This document shows positions 36,894 through 49,400 of a DNA stretch of 64,000 nt, piece after piece. The stretch covers positions 23,591,276 to 23,655,275 of the forward strand of contig CM046351.1 in the NCBI GenBank assembly GCA_025403435.1. The letters run 5' to 3'. Under the pieces are notes generated by a model, which had not been told where the DNA came from, searched no databases, and saw only the letters and a program-made list of their open reading frames with translations. Within the stretch, counting starts at the first letter, position 1. Each line of letters begins with the position of its first letter. Position numbers and translations under genes: made by a program. Source of the DNA: Artocarpus heterophyllus. Lineage: Eukaryota > Streptophyta > Magnoliopsida > Rosales > Moraceae.

Positions 36894-38081
36894 TGTGCGT
36901 TGTTCTGGAAAAAGAACTCTCATGTACTGTATCCAATATGTGATGAGCTAAGATATAAATATGAGAATGGGAAGGGTAAGAAAGTTCTTCAAAAGGGGTT
37001 GTATTATTTTCCATTAAAGCCCAGGTTGCAAAGATTATACGTGTCAAAAGTTATCGCATCTGATATGAGGTGGCACAAAAAAAGACGCATCAATGTTGAA
37101 GGTGAATTTAAGCGTCCTGCAGATACCAGAGAATGGAAAAATTTTGATAAGCAATGGTCTTGGTTTGCCGAAGATGCTAGAAATGTCAGGTTGAGGCTAG
37201 CGACTAAAGGATTCAAGCCACTTGTAAATGCAGGTCACGCGTATGGTATGTGACCTGGGACACTTGTGCCTTACAATTTGCCACCAACCAAGTGTATGAA
37301 CGAGGACTTTTTAATGTTGACATTGTTGATTCCAGGACCACAATCACCTAGAAGAGACATTGATGTGTACTTACGGCCTTTAATAGATGAGTTGAAAGAC
37401 TCGCGAAAAAATGGAGTTCAAACATATGACATCTCAACTGGAGGAACGTTTCAGCTGCATGCATGTGTATTGTGGACCATCAGGGACTTCTTAACTTATA
37501 TGAGAGTTTATCTGGGTGGAGTTTGACGGGGTTTTCGGCATGCCCAATTTGCAATTATGAGACATCTATGCTGGTGCTGAAGGGTAAGAAATGGTCACTC
37601 AAGCATAGGTCACTTGGGTCATCGCCGCTACTAACCTCCTGGTCATCCCTGGCGAGATCATAGACAGTATATGGCAGATTGGCGAGGAGAAGATCGTTTG
37701 CCACTAGTGGAAATATCTGGAAAGTACATGCTGGACCAACTTGACTCGGTACCAATCTTGAAGCCTGGCAAAAATCCAAATAACAAGGGAAGGAAGAGAG
37801 TGTATCAATCAACTGTTCGCAGTTGGATGAATAAAAATATATTTTTCGAGTTGGATTACTGGTCCACATTGAAGCTTAGACATAACCTGGATGTTATGTT
37901 TATTGAAAAGAGTGTGTGAAACATCATCGGGACATTGTTGGATCCGAAATGCAAGACAAAGCATATGAACAGTGGATCGCTTGGACTTGGCTGATTTGGA
38001 CATAAGAAGAGAATTGCACTTGCAGCATCGTCGAAATCAGTTAATAAGACTACAAGCATGTTATAAATGACTTATCAAAAG

Positions 38082-40209
38082 ATTTCCGTACGACCAGGAT
38101 ATAGTCGAGAATTAGCCTTATCAAAAGATTTGAGAAAGTTACTTGCTTCAGCATCAGTACCATAAATGACTTTACACCATCTATATAATCCGTACATGAC
38201 CTATCTTATAGGTACGTCCGCTTTAGGTCCGTCTTTCGCACACTGTCAACTATTAGTCAAAATACATACCAACAACAGCACAAGACAAAAATTAAAGAAA
38301 ACTTTAACTTATAGAAATTAGTTCCACTGCACCAACAAAGAAAGGACTGAGGATAAATTTCATTGAAACACCTAAAACATTTATTATAATTCAACGTGTC
38401 CCCCAATTTGAAGAGTTTCATTTCGCCTACTGAACTACAGGAAATTGTTCATAGAACCAAGAACATAAAATATGAAAGCAACATACTGCACTATAACAAA
38501 TTGCAAAATTCAGACTTTTTGAGGGGGAAAAAACAGGGAAGTACAAAGAATAATATTCAAAACAAAACAAAAAAAAAATTGGAAAATTTCAGAGGACGTT
38601 GTTGGAAAAGTTATTATATAAAAATTACAATGTATCTTTTTGACAAAATTTAATAACAAAATAGACATATTAAATGCGACATCACTATAACATCAACAAA
38701 AGTAGAATAATACCTCTTGAGAGGTAAAATGTACTTGCAATGCTAAAACAAAAAAGAATAAACCAAAAAAAAAGAAGAAACCCAAAAATCAATAATTCCT
38801 GATAACATCATGATTTTCAATTAAAAGAAACGAAAGAGAAAGAACAAAATATCAGAAGAACTTTGCACAGAGTATCCATAAAGAAGAGGGAAACTAGTTG
38901 TAGATGAGATGACTGAATATGAAAAAAACTGAAAAAAAAAGTATTTAAGGGGAAAAAAAAAGGAGCAACCATAGGTGAACCAAGAAAAAAAAAGTTTTAA
39001 TTGAAAGAATTTAAAGAGAAGAGTAAATATTATATCCTCGATGGAGCCCTGGAAACTGGAGATTGGATAAGAAGAAGAAGCAGAAGAGAGAGAAATGGAT
39101 TAGTTTAGAGAGAGAAAGAGAGAGATTGGGCGGAATAAGAGCATTAGGAGCCGAGTGTTTGGGTTTATGATGATATTTGGCGACGAGGCATGGCATCGTT
39201 AAAAGTTTTCCTCTCACGGCTCACAATTTGATTTTTATTATCAGAGCGTCTCGCCTAAAATTTATACGGTGTTTATCAAAATCAATTAAAACTTATAGAT
39301 TTTGATTTAAACAAGCTATATTAAAATTATATATACTTTCAATTCAAGCTCGGTTTCAATTCACTTTTAAATATCTTATTAATATTTAAATAACAAAATT
39401 CCTCTTCAATCTAAAATTATTCTTAGTACTAAATTTTGCATATATTATGCTAAATTTCAGTATTAAATTGTTATTGGTTGTTTTATTTATTTTTTTGAGA
39501 GGATATTTTATTACTCATAAATCAATTTTTTTTAATCCTCACTGCTTTTGTTTATTTTTTTCATTTATTATTACAATATTAGAATTTTCAAATTATTCAA
39601 TTGTAATTCAAAATTCACTTTGACAACTTCCAAAACCCAATAATTATGACAAAATGAGTGTGTATATATATATAGACACCTCATGATTATAACTTTTCAT
39701 AATTATCTTTCTTTTTTTTTTTTAACTACAAAAGTATCCTTTTATTTTTTCAAAAAAAAATTTCATTTTGTCCTTTACTCATTTTCTTTAATAAAAAATA
39801 AAAAATAAAAAACCATAATGATATTTGAAAAAAATTGTAAATGTAACATGCGACAAATTCATTGGTTTAAAAAGTTGATATTTAATCAAGATTAAAACAA
39901 TAAATTTCTTTAAAAAAATTTTTATTTGTTATTATGAAATTTTGTGATCTAGATGCAACAAAATTCATGCAATGTAATTTCATATACATTGCATGTATAA
40001 GAATTTTAAATTGTTGTACGCATGTGTGTAAATTTTGTGAGCTTAATGCTCAAAAATTTGTTAGTACTTTAAGAGTAATTTTAATGTCAAAAAAATTATT
40101 GTTAAATCTAATTTTTGCGACAAATACCTATAGAGTAGATATTAAGTATGAGCCTGTAAGATAAAGATATCATGCCATAATTCTACGGAGTGTACGACTT
40201 GACAGCATA
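38082..40209. repeat. 2.1-kb dispersed block, copy 2
   Basis: Direct repeat of 4112-6150, same strand. Compared with copy 1 it has about 90 extra bases at roughly 38155-38245 and about 60 extra near 38870-38935. The minus strand at the left end again carries the LYPGRTE piece of a TNP2 protein. Copy 2 lies exactly between the plus-strand TNP2 pseudogene and the MURA pseudogene, so it marks a junction between different elements. Confidence 0.65.
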
Positions 40210-40221
40210 GGACAAGATACC

Positions 40222-43200
40222 GCCTCTTGTCATTGAAGTGGTATATGTCTTGCCGGTTATCTCTTGGACCGTGTTGAGTAAGGTAGTAGAGGGACATTAC
40301 GAGTGGAGTTAATTAGAAAGGATGGAATTGACAAAGGCCTCAAAGAGTGGCAAAATAAAGATTGTGACAATATAGAAGAGGAACAGGGTGAAGGCGAACA
40401 CGAGGTGCAGTTACATGATGAGTATTTTGATCGAGATTTCATAGCATATGATATCTGTGATTGTGCTTCGTCACTGGATGATATTGGGGTAAATTTAAAT
40501 GGACCGATGGGAGAACCAAAGAACAATTAGACAACAACATCATCTCCGAGTCTATAATCTCCACAGTCACAACAGCTAGCTTTTGATGATGTCGACGAAG
40601 ACGAGCTATGTAACACCCACCTATTTTTATGTAACGGATCACGTTAAGTTAGTAACGATGTTAAGGAAATTTTATTAATAATTTATGTTATATGTTATGA
40701 TATATGATTTTAATGTTATTAACTTTTATTTCAAGTTTTATGACAGGTACCGACCGTATGGAATCGTTATGCTCAAGTGTTCATGTTAATTTTAATGTAT
40801 GTTTAATTATGATGCAATGATGTCTTGAATGTTTATAAGTATGGTATTTTAAGGACAGTTCGGCAGGTCGAAAAAGACTGCAAAGATCGGCAGGCGGATG
40901 GGAACCATCGGCAGGCCGAACTTGGTGGAACCGGCAGGCCGAAGACAGCTGACGAGCAGTCAGCAGAAATATCTCCAAATTTATGGTTGAGATGATTACG
41001 TTAAATGGGTGATTTATTATGATTAATTTGCATAATAATAGAATAATTTTATCAGTTAAGAAAATAAAAGGTTTGACTTTGCATTGATTGGTATTATTTG
41101 GAATGGTTTCCTATTTTTAGAGGGCAAAAATATGGTAAGTGAGACTAGTAGTTTTGACTTTCCTTCTTTGCTCTCCTTCCTTCACGTCAATTAGCACCAT
41201 TTGAGTCAGAAAATTCCTGACTTAATGAAGAGTTTTGACTCTTCTTCTTTGTACGTTATGCCATTAACTTAACGTTAAAAATTTTTAACGTTCTTTTTTC
41301 CCCATTTTTCTCTCATCCTCTCACGTCTCCTCTCATTCATTTCTGAGACGTTTTCTCCTTCATCTCTTCTTCTTCTCTTCTCCACGAATTCCATCCTTCT
41401 TTCTCTCAAAAATTCTCTACAAATATTGAAAGAAAAGGTATATTTTGTTGGTTGAATTCAAGGATTTTGAGAAGAAATTTTCAAGGTAAGAACTCAATTT
41501 TTCCGGTAATTCTGAAAAGTATCTCTCCTCCTCAATTCGTCTGCAATATCTTTCTCTAGGTATTGTATTTTGTTCTGAATTTTTAATATGTTATGCATGT
41601 ATGTATTATATGATCTTCCTTCAAATTTCAAGTTATTTTGATGTTTCTATGATAAAATATAAATTTTCTATCCTCTACCCCTCACAGTAAAATATTGTTG
41701 TTTAACTTTGATGCATGAAAATGTAATTTTTATTCAAGGAGTAAATGAATGATGTTTTTCATGAAATTTGGTAAGAATGTTCATGTATATGTTATGTTAT
41801 AGACTCCAAGGTTTGGTAATGTTTTGATGAGTGTATCTTATGTTATGAAATTTTTATGAGATTAGGTAAAGAAAACTATTTTAACAATGTTATTTTTGGA
41901 TTTTCATTTTATGAAATGTTTTATATGTTTAAATGATTTTATTAATGAGGAAATAATTTTTATGATATTGAAATGCATGATAATAAGATGTTTGTATGAA
42001 TTTTAAAATGTATGGTTTGTTTTTACATGCTTAAGGTAATTTTTATGATTTAAGAAAAATCATGATAACATGTTTATGTGATGATAATTTTATGTTTTGA
42101 CAATTATGGTTATAAATTATGTTTGTAATATGAGATGAATGTATATGTGATAGTATACGAATGGATATTTTATGATAATAAGTATTAATTTTATTTGTAT
42201 TTTTAAACGAATAAATGGCATGAACACGTAAAGGAACAAGCACTTCGAGACCGCGGCATCGTCACCAAAGCAAATTAAGGTTAAGTAAGCTAGCTTTAAG
42301 GTAAGTACATTCTTACCTGCAACATGACACGTTTTATAAGGTTTGATGATATGTTCACAATGATATTCATGATGATTTTATGGTTATTTTCCTTAAAGGA
42401 TTTCTTATGAAAGATTTTCATGATTTAAAGTTATGCATGTATGATGATGACATGTTTCAAAGCATAAAAATTATGTATATATATGTATCATCTAATAAGT
42501 GTTGCACACCAATGTTATGAAATGATATGTTATGATGTCATGTTTGGTTTAGGATTAGCTATCCTTTTCCTTTCATGACGGCGCGCCTACAATGATGATT
42601 ATGGTGCAACACTTAGGCCTTTAAGATAAAATGGAATAAGTTTTAATATGGTCAATGTAATGAAAGATATGTTTCTATGAAATTGTGCTTAAGGCACTTC
42701 TATGATATGATGATGACGATGATGTATATGAAATGTTTTAAATTGTGAGAATTATATGTACTTACTAAGCATTAGCTTAATCAAGTTTTATGTCATGTTG
42801 CAGATAAAGGTAAGAAAATCATGGAATAGGCGGAGGACATGGGAAGGCGTGTGAGCATAAAGTATGATGAATTGTAACCGGAAGAACGTCAAGAAGAATG
42901 TTTTTATGTTTTAAATCAAGTTTTATATTTTGAACATGTTTTTATGTTAAGTTTTAAGAATACAAGAATTATGTTTTTATATTTTATTTCATAATTTTAA
43001 GAATTTTGATCTTCCACATTTTTATGAAAAGTTGGATTTGTCTTAAAGTTAAGTTTTCTGAAAAACCTTTGGCTCGGTCGGCCTGTCAAACATTATTGGT
43101 CGGCCTGCCGAACGTTGATAAGCTTTTAAGCCAAATTTGCATAACCTCTGCCGACCTGCCGGTTGAGGAACTTTGGCCTGCCGATCATGTCCGGCCTGCA

Positions 43201-44000
43201 GAAGTCTCAAGTTCGGCCTGCCAAACTGTGGGAGCAAGGAATTTTTAAATGATGTGATGATTAAATGAGTTATGATGTGATGTTTTTATAAGTTGTGATA
43301 TTACAGTTTGGTATATCTATTTTATTAAAATAAGTTTATGATTAATTTAAAGTGTAATTGAATAAATTATGCTATGGAATAAGTTAAGCAACGTTATTTA
43401 AAAAAAAAATGTATAAATGGATCCTGGTTATGTATGTTTAACTACGTTTATAAGTATAAGTTTTGTAATTATATTTATGTTTAAAGTTTAAATAAGTATG
43501 AATGTATGAATGTAATGACATCTGTGACGTCCGTAAGGGGGGCGTTACAAGCTACTCAGCTTTAACCCCATGACCTCTTTTTACAGAGACGGTTCAAATT
43601 TGAAAATTGGTCAACTATGTGCAAAAAAAGTTGCTAGATATTGCAATCAATGCTTGTTTTGAATTGTCAGTAAGCAAATCTACAAAGACCTTATACGTGG
43701 TGAAATGCATTGATAATGATTGCAAATGAGGAGTGCGAGTAGCGAAAATAACTAATTCATATGACTTCTCCATCCGAACATACAATAACACTCATACTTG
43801 CCCTATTAAACATCGGAATAGATCCTATCGACAAAAAAAGTGCTGCAGTTGTTGCGGATATGTTAACAGAAAAGTTTTGAGGTCAACTCTAGACGCCAAT
43901 CCCAAAATCAATTATAATAATGATGCGAAACCAGAAAATTTCTTATGGGAAAGCTTGGAAAGGAAGACAAATTGCTCACAATTATTTTCTCAGTTGAGGT
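40222..44000 (+). pseudogene. Mutator-like (MULE) MURA transposase N-terminal fragment
   Basis: Segments 40222-40608 and 43550-44000 are separated by solo LTR D. The first encodes an acidic lead-in (EEEQGEGEHEVQLHDEYFD) with a stop at about 40528 and a second soon after. The second holds the MuDR DNA-binding domain: NLKIGQLCAKKVARYCNQ, STKTLYVVKCIDNDC, VRVAKITNSYDFSIRTYNN and HTCPIKHRNRSYRQ. After a frameshift at about 43840 it continues in another frame with SAAVVADMLTEKF and PKSIIIMMRN..ISYGKAWKGRQIAHN. Stops occur at the usual tryptophan after NDCK and again further on. The DDE catalytic domain is absent. Family call rests on recognisable domain order. Confidence 0.75.
40609..43549 (+). 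mobile_element. Solo LTR D (long-LTR family)
   Basis: A 2,941-bp unit starts TGTAACACCCACCTATTTTT and ends AAGGGGGGCGTTACA, with target duplication AGCTA at 40604-40608 and 43550-43554. It is collinear with C: motif clusters at about 40855-40950 and 43075-43235, pyrimidine leader 41160-41420, CAAGGTAAGAACTC at about 41483, AAGGTAAGTACATTCTTACC at about 42299, acceptor-like ATGTTGCAG|ATAAAGG at about 42802, and the GGGCGCGCC-type GTCATGA landmark in the middle. It has no coding region. It is the best-preserved solo copy, with matching TGTAAC/GTTACA termini. Confidence 0.88.
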
Positions 44001-44253
44001 TCCAAAACCTCTTCTTCTCTCTTATGGCCTTTTTGTTGCTAGAGGTTGCAAAACCTGATCTTCTTCCAAATCATTGCCCAACTACCCATCGTCATAAATT
44101 ACTGTAGGTGGTGTCATATAAAATATATCTGCCGACGGATTCTCCACACTGTTGTTAAGGTTGTATAACAGATCATCACTGTCATTCCTATTATGCTCTA
44201 TTTGGACACCGGTGTGATGGTAAAATAATGGCTCATCAATGACTGTGGATTAT

Positions 44254-46384
44254 TGTCATGCCCCGGAGTACCGGAGATGATGTGGCGGAATATTTAGATT
44301 AATTAAAAGAGAATTTAATTAAAAATCGAGAGTTTGAGAATCAAATTAAATAAAAATTAAGAAGATTTACACCACATTTTATAAAAGAATTTATAAATAT
44401 TAAGCAAATAATAATAATTAATTAAAAACCGCGAATATGGGTTCCATAACCCACAACTTGTGCACACACATGGTTCTGACAATATCATAAATACAATTAC
44501 AGTCCAAGTACAAATAAAGTTAAAGTCTTACATGCCTTGATTAAATAAATACAGAATGTAAATAAGTTCTCCTATTGCTCCTGAGTTCGGTCCGAAGAAT
44601 CTTCTCCAAACCTAAATGGGAAACCACCTAGAAGGGGGGAATTTAAAACAATAAAACGTGAGCGAAAGGCTCAGTAGGACTATGTTTTATAAAAATAGTT
44701 TAACGCAAAGGAACACAGCATTATTAGAAGTTATTCAAAGGAAACTTAAATAAATAAATAAATAAACAATTTGAGTAAAACCGTCCTGACACAGAACAGT
44801 CTACTCGTCAAATCAAAACACCAATTTACTTTTACCTAGGCAAACCATGATATCACCACCGTAGTGGCCCAGTTGGGTTTCGGGACCTGCCCCCAAGGTC
44901 GATCGCTACACGACCCGATCTTTGATATGACATCATGCCCATGTGTTTATTATCATTATCATTCAAAACCCAATTACCGAGTGTTGTCAATTACATTTAT
45001 TATGAAATTCATTTCATATCACGGTATATTAAAATATAACCGATAAAACCATTTTCAAACAACCGTTGAAAACGTTTTGATAGAAATCATTTTCAAAGCC
45101 AAATCATTTCAAAACCAGGCTACCAAAGAAATAGGATAGAAGTCCTACCTCAATACTCGTGCCGGTACCCCACACCGTAATCCCGGTCCGCTATACGTTA
45201 GCTCCACGGAACCACGAACGATCCTAGATACAAACTAAGTCGATCAATATCTAGTTCGAGACATTCTATGTTACTAAATCATTTCATGATGTCCTAGTGT
45301 GCCATTTGTACCTTTAAAATCATCCTATAAGGTTGGGATTTAAATCAGGGTTCAAAACAGTGAAAACGGGTGAAAATCACAAAATTTTCCATGCCTCGGT
45401 AGGCCTACCGGACGCCCTGCTTCGGCCTGCCGAACATTTCCCCAGATCCGGCCTGCCGGTCGGAAGAACACCGGCCTGCCGATCATCACTTCGGCCTGCC
45501 GAACATGAACTTCGGCCTGCCGAACTGGAAAAACCCAGAAATCCCAGCCACGGGTTTCTCGATCCCCAAAATCCAAATCTTGTTTCTAACCTGTTTTTCT
45601 CAAATCCCAGGCATGAAAAACAACTATAGTTGATAGAAAAACATTCTAGAACATGTTTGGAATCATTTAAACAACATTTAAACTCGAAATCCTCAAAAAT
45701 CCGAAAATGAGGAAAAGAGGAGAAAAATGAAAAATCTTGAATTCAATCCGTTTTTCTTCAATCTAGGCTTAGATTCTAGTTGTTCTAAGCTCATTTAACA
45801 CAAATCCACGGTTTTCTAAGCTAAAACAAACTTAGATTTCAAAAACACACAAAATTGAAAATTTTGTAAAAAGTTTAGAAATTTCGAATCTAACCTCGAA
45901 TCGAAGCCTCAATCCGCGTTCTCGGTTGCCGAATCACGTCCCCGAGCTTCCTCCTTGCTATCCAGAAGCTTGGATTTGAATTTGTTTTAAAAATTTGTGA
46001 AGAAATTAGAGAGAGAGAGAGAGGCTGCCGAGAGAGAAATTGAGAGAGAGCGAGAGAGAAAGAGAACCGGAGAGTGAGGAGAGAGAGAGTGAGAGAAAGG
46101 GAATAAATAGAGAAAATCGGTGGGCGGTTTTACTGTGCGAAAACCATGTGCCGCCCACGGTTTTGTAAAACAGAGTATTTTTAACATTTTACAAATTGTT
46201 GTGTTTTAAAACTCAAAACATCATTTTAAAACAATAAGAAATCATTCGAATTCATTAATTTAACAAAACAACCAAAAATTCAAAAATCCAACCAAATAGT
46301 CTAATAAATGTTAAAACGTTAATTATGGCACACTAATCCACCATTTACATTACATTAACATTAAATAAATTTCGGGACGTTACA
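44254..46384 (-). repeat. 3' LTR of the gypsy element
   Basis: 2,131 bp. In element sense (minus) it begins TGTAACGTCCCGAAATTT and ends CTCCGGGGCATGACA. It contains the CGGCCTGCCG motif cluster at about 45399-45525, with one unit fewer than the other LTR, and a (GA)n tract at about 46005-46090. Confidence 0.93.
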
Positions 46385-46400
46385 GCTCTCCACCCCTAAA
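46385..46400 (-). other. Polypurine tract of the gypsy element
   Basis: On the minus strand, TTTTAGGGGTGGAGAGC abuts the 3' LTR start TGTAACG. A purine-rich stretch at exactly this position primes plus-strand DNA synthesis in LTR elements. Confidence 0.7.
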
Positions 46401-46432
46401 AGAAATTTCGTCCTCGAAATTTACAACTCATC

Positions 46433-49400
46433 TCAAAAACAAAACAAATGCGGATACAGCTCCCGCATACTCGACTCTAATTCCCAAGTGGCTTCATCAA
46501 CCCCGTGATGTTGCCACACGATCTTTACCAACGGTATCTCACGACGACGCAAGCTAATCACTTTCCGGTCGATAATCTGAATCGGCACTTCTTCGTACGT
46601 CGTATCCTCCTGAACCTGCACATCGCGAAACGATACTATCTTACCCTGCTCAGGTGGACATTTCCTAAGCATCGACACATGAAACACATCGTGCACATGA
46701 GAAAGTTCGGGCGGAAGATCAAGCCGATAAGCGACCACACCAACACGCTGAGTGATCTCGAACGGCCCGATATACCTCGGCGCGAGTTTCCCACTCACTC
46801 CGAACCGCATAGTTCCCTTACGAGGCGACACCCTCAAGAGAACAAAATCTCCAACCGCAAACTCTAAGGGTCTACGTCTCCTATCTGCGTAGCTCTTCTG
46901 CCGACTCTGAGCTGCTCTCAATCGATCCCGGATCACCGCGACTTTCTCGTTGCTATCACGAATCTCTTCCGGCCCAAGAATAACTCTATCTTCCGGCTCG
47001 GCCCAACATACAGGTGATCGACACGGTCGCCCATACAACGCCTCAAATGGTGCCATACCGATACTCGCCTGATAACTGTTGTTGTACGCGAACTCCGCCA
47101 AATGCAAACATTGCTTCCAATTCCCGCCGAAGTCCAACGCACAAGCACGCAACATATCTTTGAGAACCTGAATAACCCGCTCAGACTGCCCATCAGTCTG
47201 AGGATGAAATGCCGTACTGAAGTTCAAATCCGTACCCAAAGCCTCCTGAAAACTCCTCCAGTACTTAGCATTAAACCTGGTATCTCGATCAGAGGTGATG
47301 GACAAAGGAACTCCATGCAACCTCATAATGTTCTGCATATACAACTCCCCGAGAATCTTCCTCAAACACGTCGACCTAAACGGAATGAAATGCGCCGATT
47401 TCGTCAACCTATCGACCACAACCCAAACTGCATCGTGCCGCTGCTCCGTCCTCGGCAAACCTGTGAGGAAATCCATCGTCACATGCTCCCATTTCCACCC
47501 TGGAATAGGAAGCGGCTGAAGCTGACCTGCAGGCTTCTGATGCTCAGCTTTCACCTGAAGACACGTCGAACACTTGGCCACGTACTCTCGAACATCTTTC
47601 TTCATGCCTCTCCACCAATACTGCCTCTTCAAATCACGATACATCTTGGTGCTCCCCGGATGAATAGCGAACTGAGACCTATGAGCTTCGTCTAGAACGG
47701 CTTTCGTCACCTCGGCGACAACTGGAACTGCAAGACGCTCCCGGAAGTACAACGATCCATCTGCATGCACGCTCCATTCTTCAAACTGCTCCCCGTTCTG
47801 AATCCGCGACCGAATCCCCTGCAAATGTCGATCCTGCCACTGACCTTGCTTCACCATCCGAACAAGAGTTGGAGTCGCTTCCACATGATATAACAAAACT
47901 CGATCACCATCTTCATGATACAGTAGCCGATACTCACTCACTGTCGCATCCCTGCTCCAGTCCTCAAAAATCAAACAAGCGAGAACCCCTGAAGACTTCC
48001 TGCTAAGCGCGTCCGCGACCACATTAGCTTTCCCAGGATGATACTGCAACGCGAAATCATAATCCTCCATGTACTCTACCCATCTGTGCTGCCTCAAATT
48101 GAGATCCCTCTGAGTGAACAAATGCCTCAAACTCTTGTGATCGGAGAAGACCTGAAACGATGCTCCATACAAATAACATCTCCAAATCTTCAGCGCGTAG
48201 ATCACTGCCGCAAGCTCTAAATCGTGAGTAGGATAATTCCGCTCATGAGGTCGTAGCTATCTCGATCCGTACGCAACTACACGCCCATGCTGCATCAACA
48301 TGCATCCAAGTCCGCGCCCTGAAGCATCAGCATAAACCTCATACGGCTCGTCACTGCTAGGAATAATCAACACTGGAGCTGAAGTCAACCGGTTCTTCAA
48401 TTCCTGAAAAGCAAGCTCACAATCTTCATCCCACTCAAACCTGACGTTTTTCTTGATCAATCTCGTCAACGGAGCTGCAATCTTCGAAAAATCCTTTATA
48501 AATTTCCTGTAATATCCAGCAAGACCTAAGAAGCTGCGAATCTCTGCTACATTTCTTGGTCGTTCCCACTCCAATATAGCTTCAATCTTGGATGGATCCA
48601 CTGAAATACCATGCTCCGAGATGACATGACCCAAAAATTTGACCTCAATCAACCAGAACTCACATTTTTCTCTCTTAGCATACAACTGGTGCTCCCGCAA
48701 AGTCTGAAGCACGATCCGAAGATGCTGCTCATGCTCCTCCCAAGTCTTAGAATACACAAGAATATCATCGATGAACACGATCACAAACTGATCCAGATAA
48801 GGCCTAAATACCCTGTTCATCAGATCCATAAAAGCTGCCGGAGCATTCGTCAACCCGAAAGACATAACCAGAAACTCGAAGTGCCCATATCGAGTCCTAA
48901 AAGCTGTCTTGGGAATATCCTCTTCCTTGATCCTGAGCTGATGATAGCCCGAACGCAAATCAATCTTCGAGAAGTATCGCGAACCTCCCAACTGATCAAA
49001 CAACTCATCAATCCTAGGCAAGGGATACTTGTTCTTCACCGTAACACGATTTAGCTGTCGATAATCCACACATAACCTGAGAGTCCCATCGTGCTTCTTA
49101 GCAAACAAAACCGGTGCTCCCCACGGAGATGTGCTATTCTGAATATATCCTTTATCAGCAAGCTCCTGAAGTTGCTTCCTCAATTCCTTCATTTCTGCTG
49201 GCGCCATCCGATAAGGTGCCATAGAAATTGGTGATGTCCCTGGAAACAACTCGATACCGAACTCAATCTCCCGATGCGGTGGTAACCCTAATAACTCGTC
49301 GGGGAAGACATCCTCGAACTCATCAACCACCGGAATCGCTACACTACTACTCGAAACATAGGGCTCGCAATCCAGGTTGGCAAGAAAAGCACAACAACCT

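Larger units (their letters stand above)
30618..38065 (+). pseudogene. CACTA TNP2 transposase pseudogene, split by nested LTRs
   Basis: Two segments, 30618-30733 and 36894-38065, belong to one TNP2 gene. The first contains NAFPEGAKLPASYCDAKKW followed by a one-base frameshift. Its last bases CCAGTATGATTGTGC join directly to GTTGTTCTGGAAA after the LTR and give HACQYDCALFWKKN. The second holds the Transposase_21 core: YYFPLKPRLQRLYVSK, DMRWHKKRR, WFAEDARNVRLRLATKG, LVPYNLPPTKC, LIPGPQSPRRDIDVYLRPL, QLHACVLWTI and later IFFELDYW..LRHNLDVMFIEKSV. Defects: a TGA at about 37251 in place of a tryptophan, frameshifts near 37490 and 37590, more stops after 37915, and a 6.16-kb insertion. The homologous sequence stops at about 38065, next to a minus-oriented repeat block. 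Confidence 0.8.

Noticed and set aside
45399..45525. CRISPR-like regular repeats
   Set aside because: Units are near-palindromic motifs with irregular spacing inside plant LTRs. There are no constant-length unique spacers and no cas genes, and this is eukaryotic DNA.
47102..47695. 197-residue plus-strand frame inside the gypsy element
   Set aside because: It is antisense to the integrase region of gag-pol and has no recognisable domain; the same applies to the plus-strand frames at 46505, 48611, 49864 and 50664.
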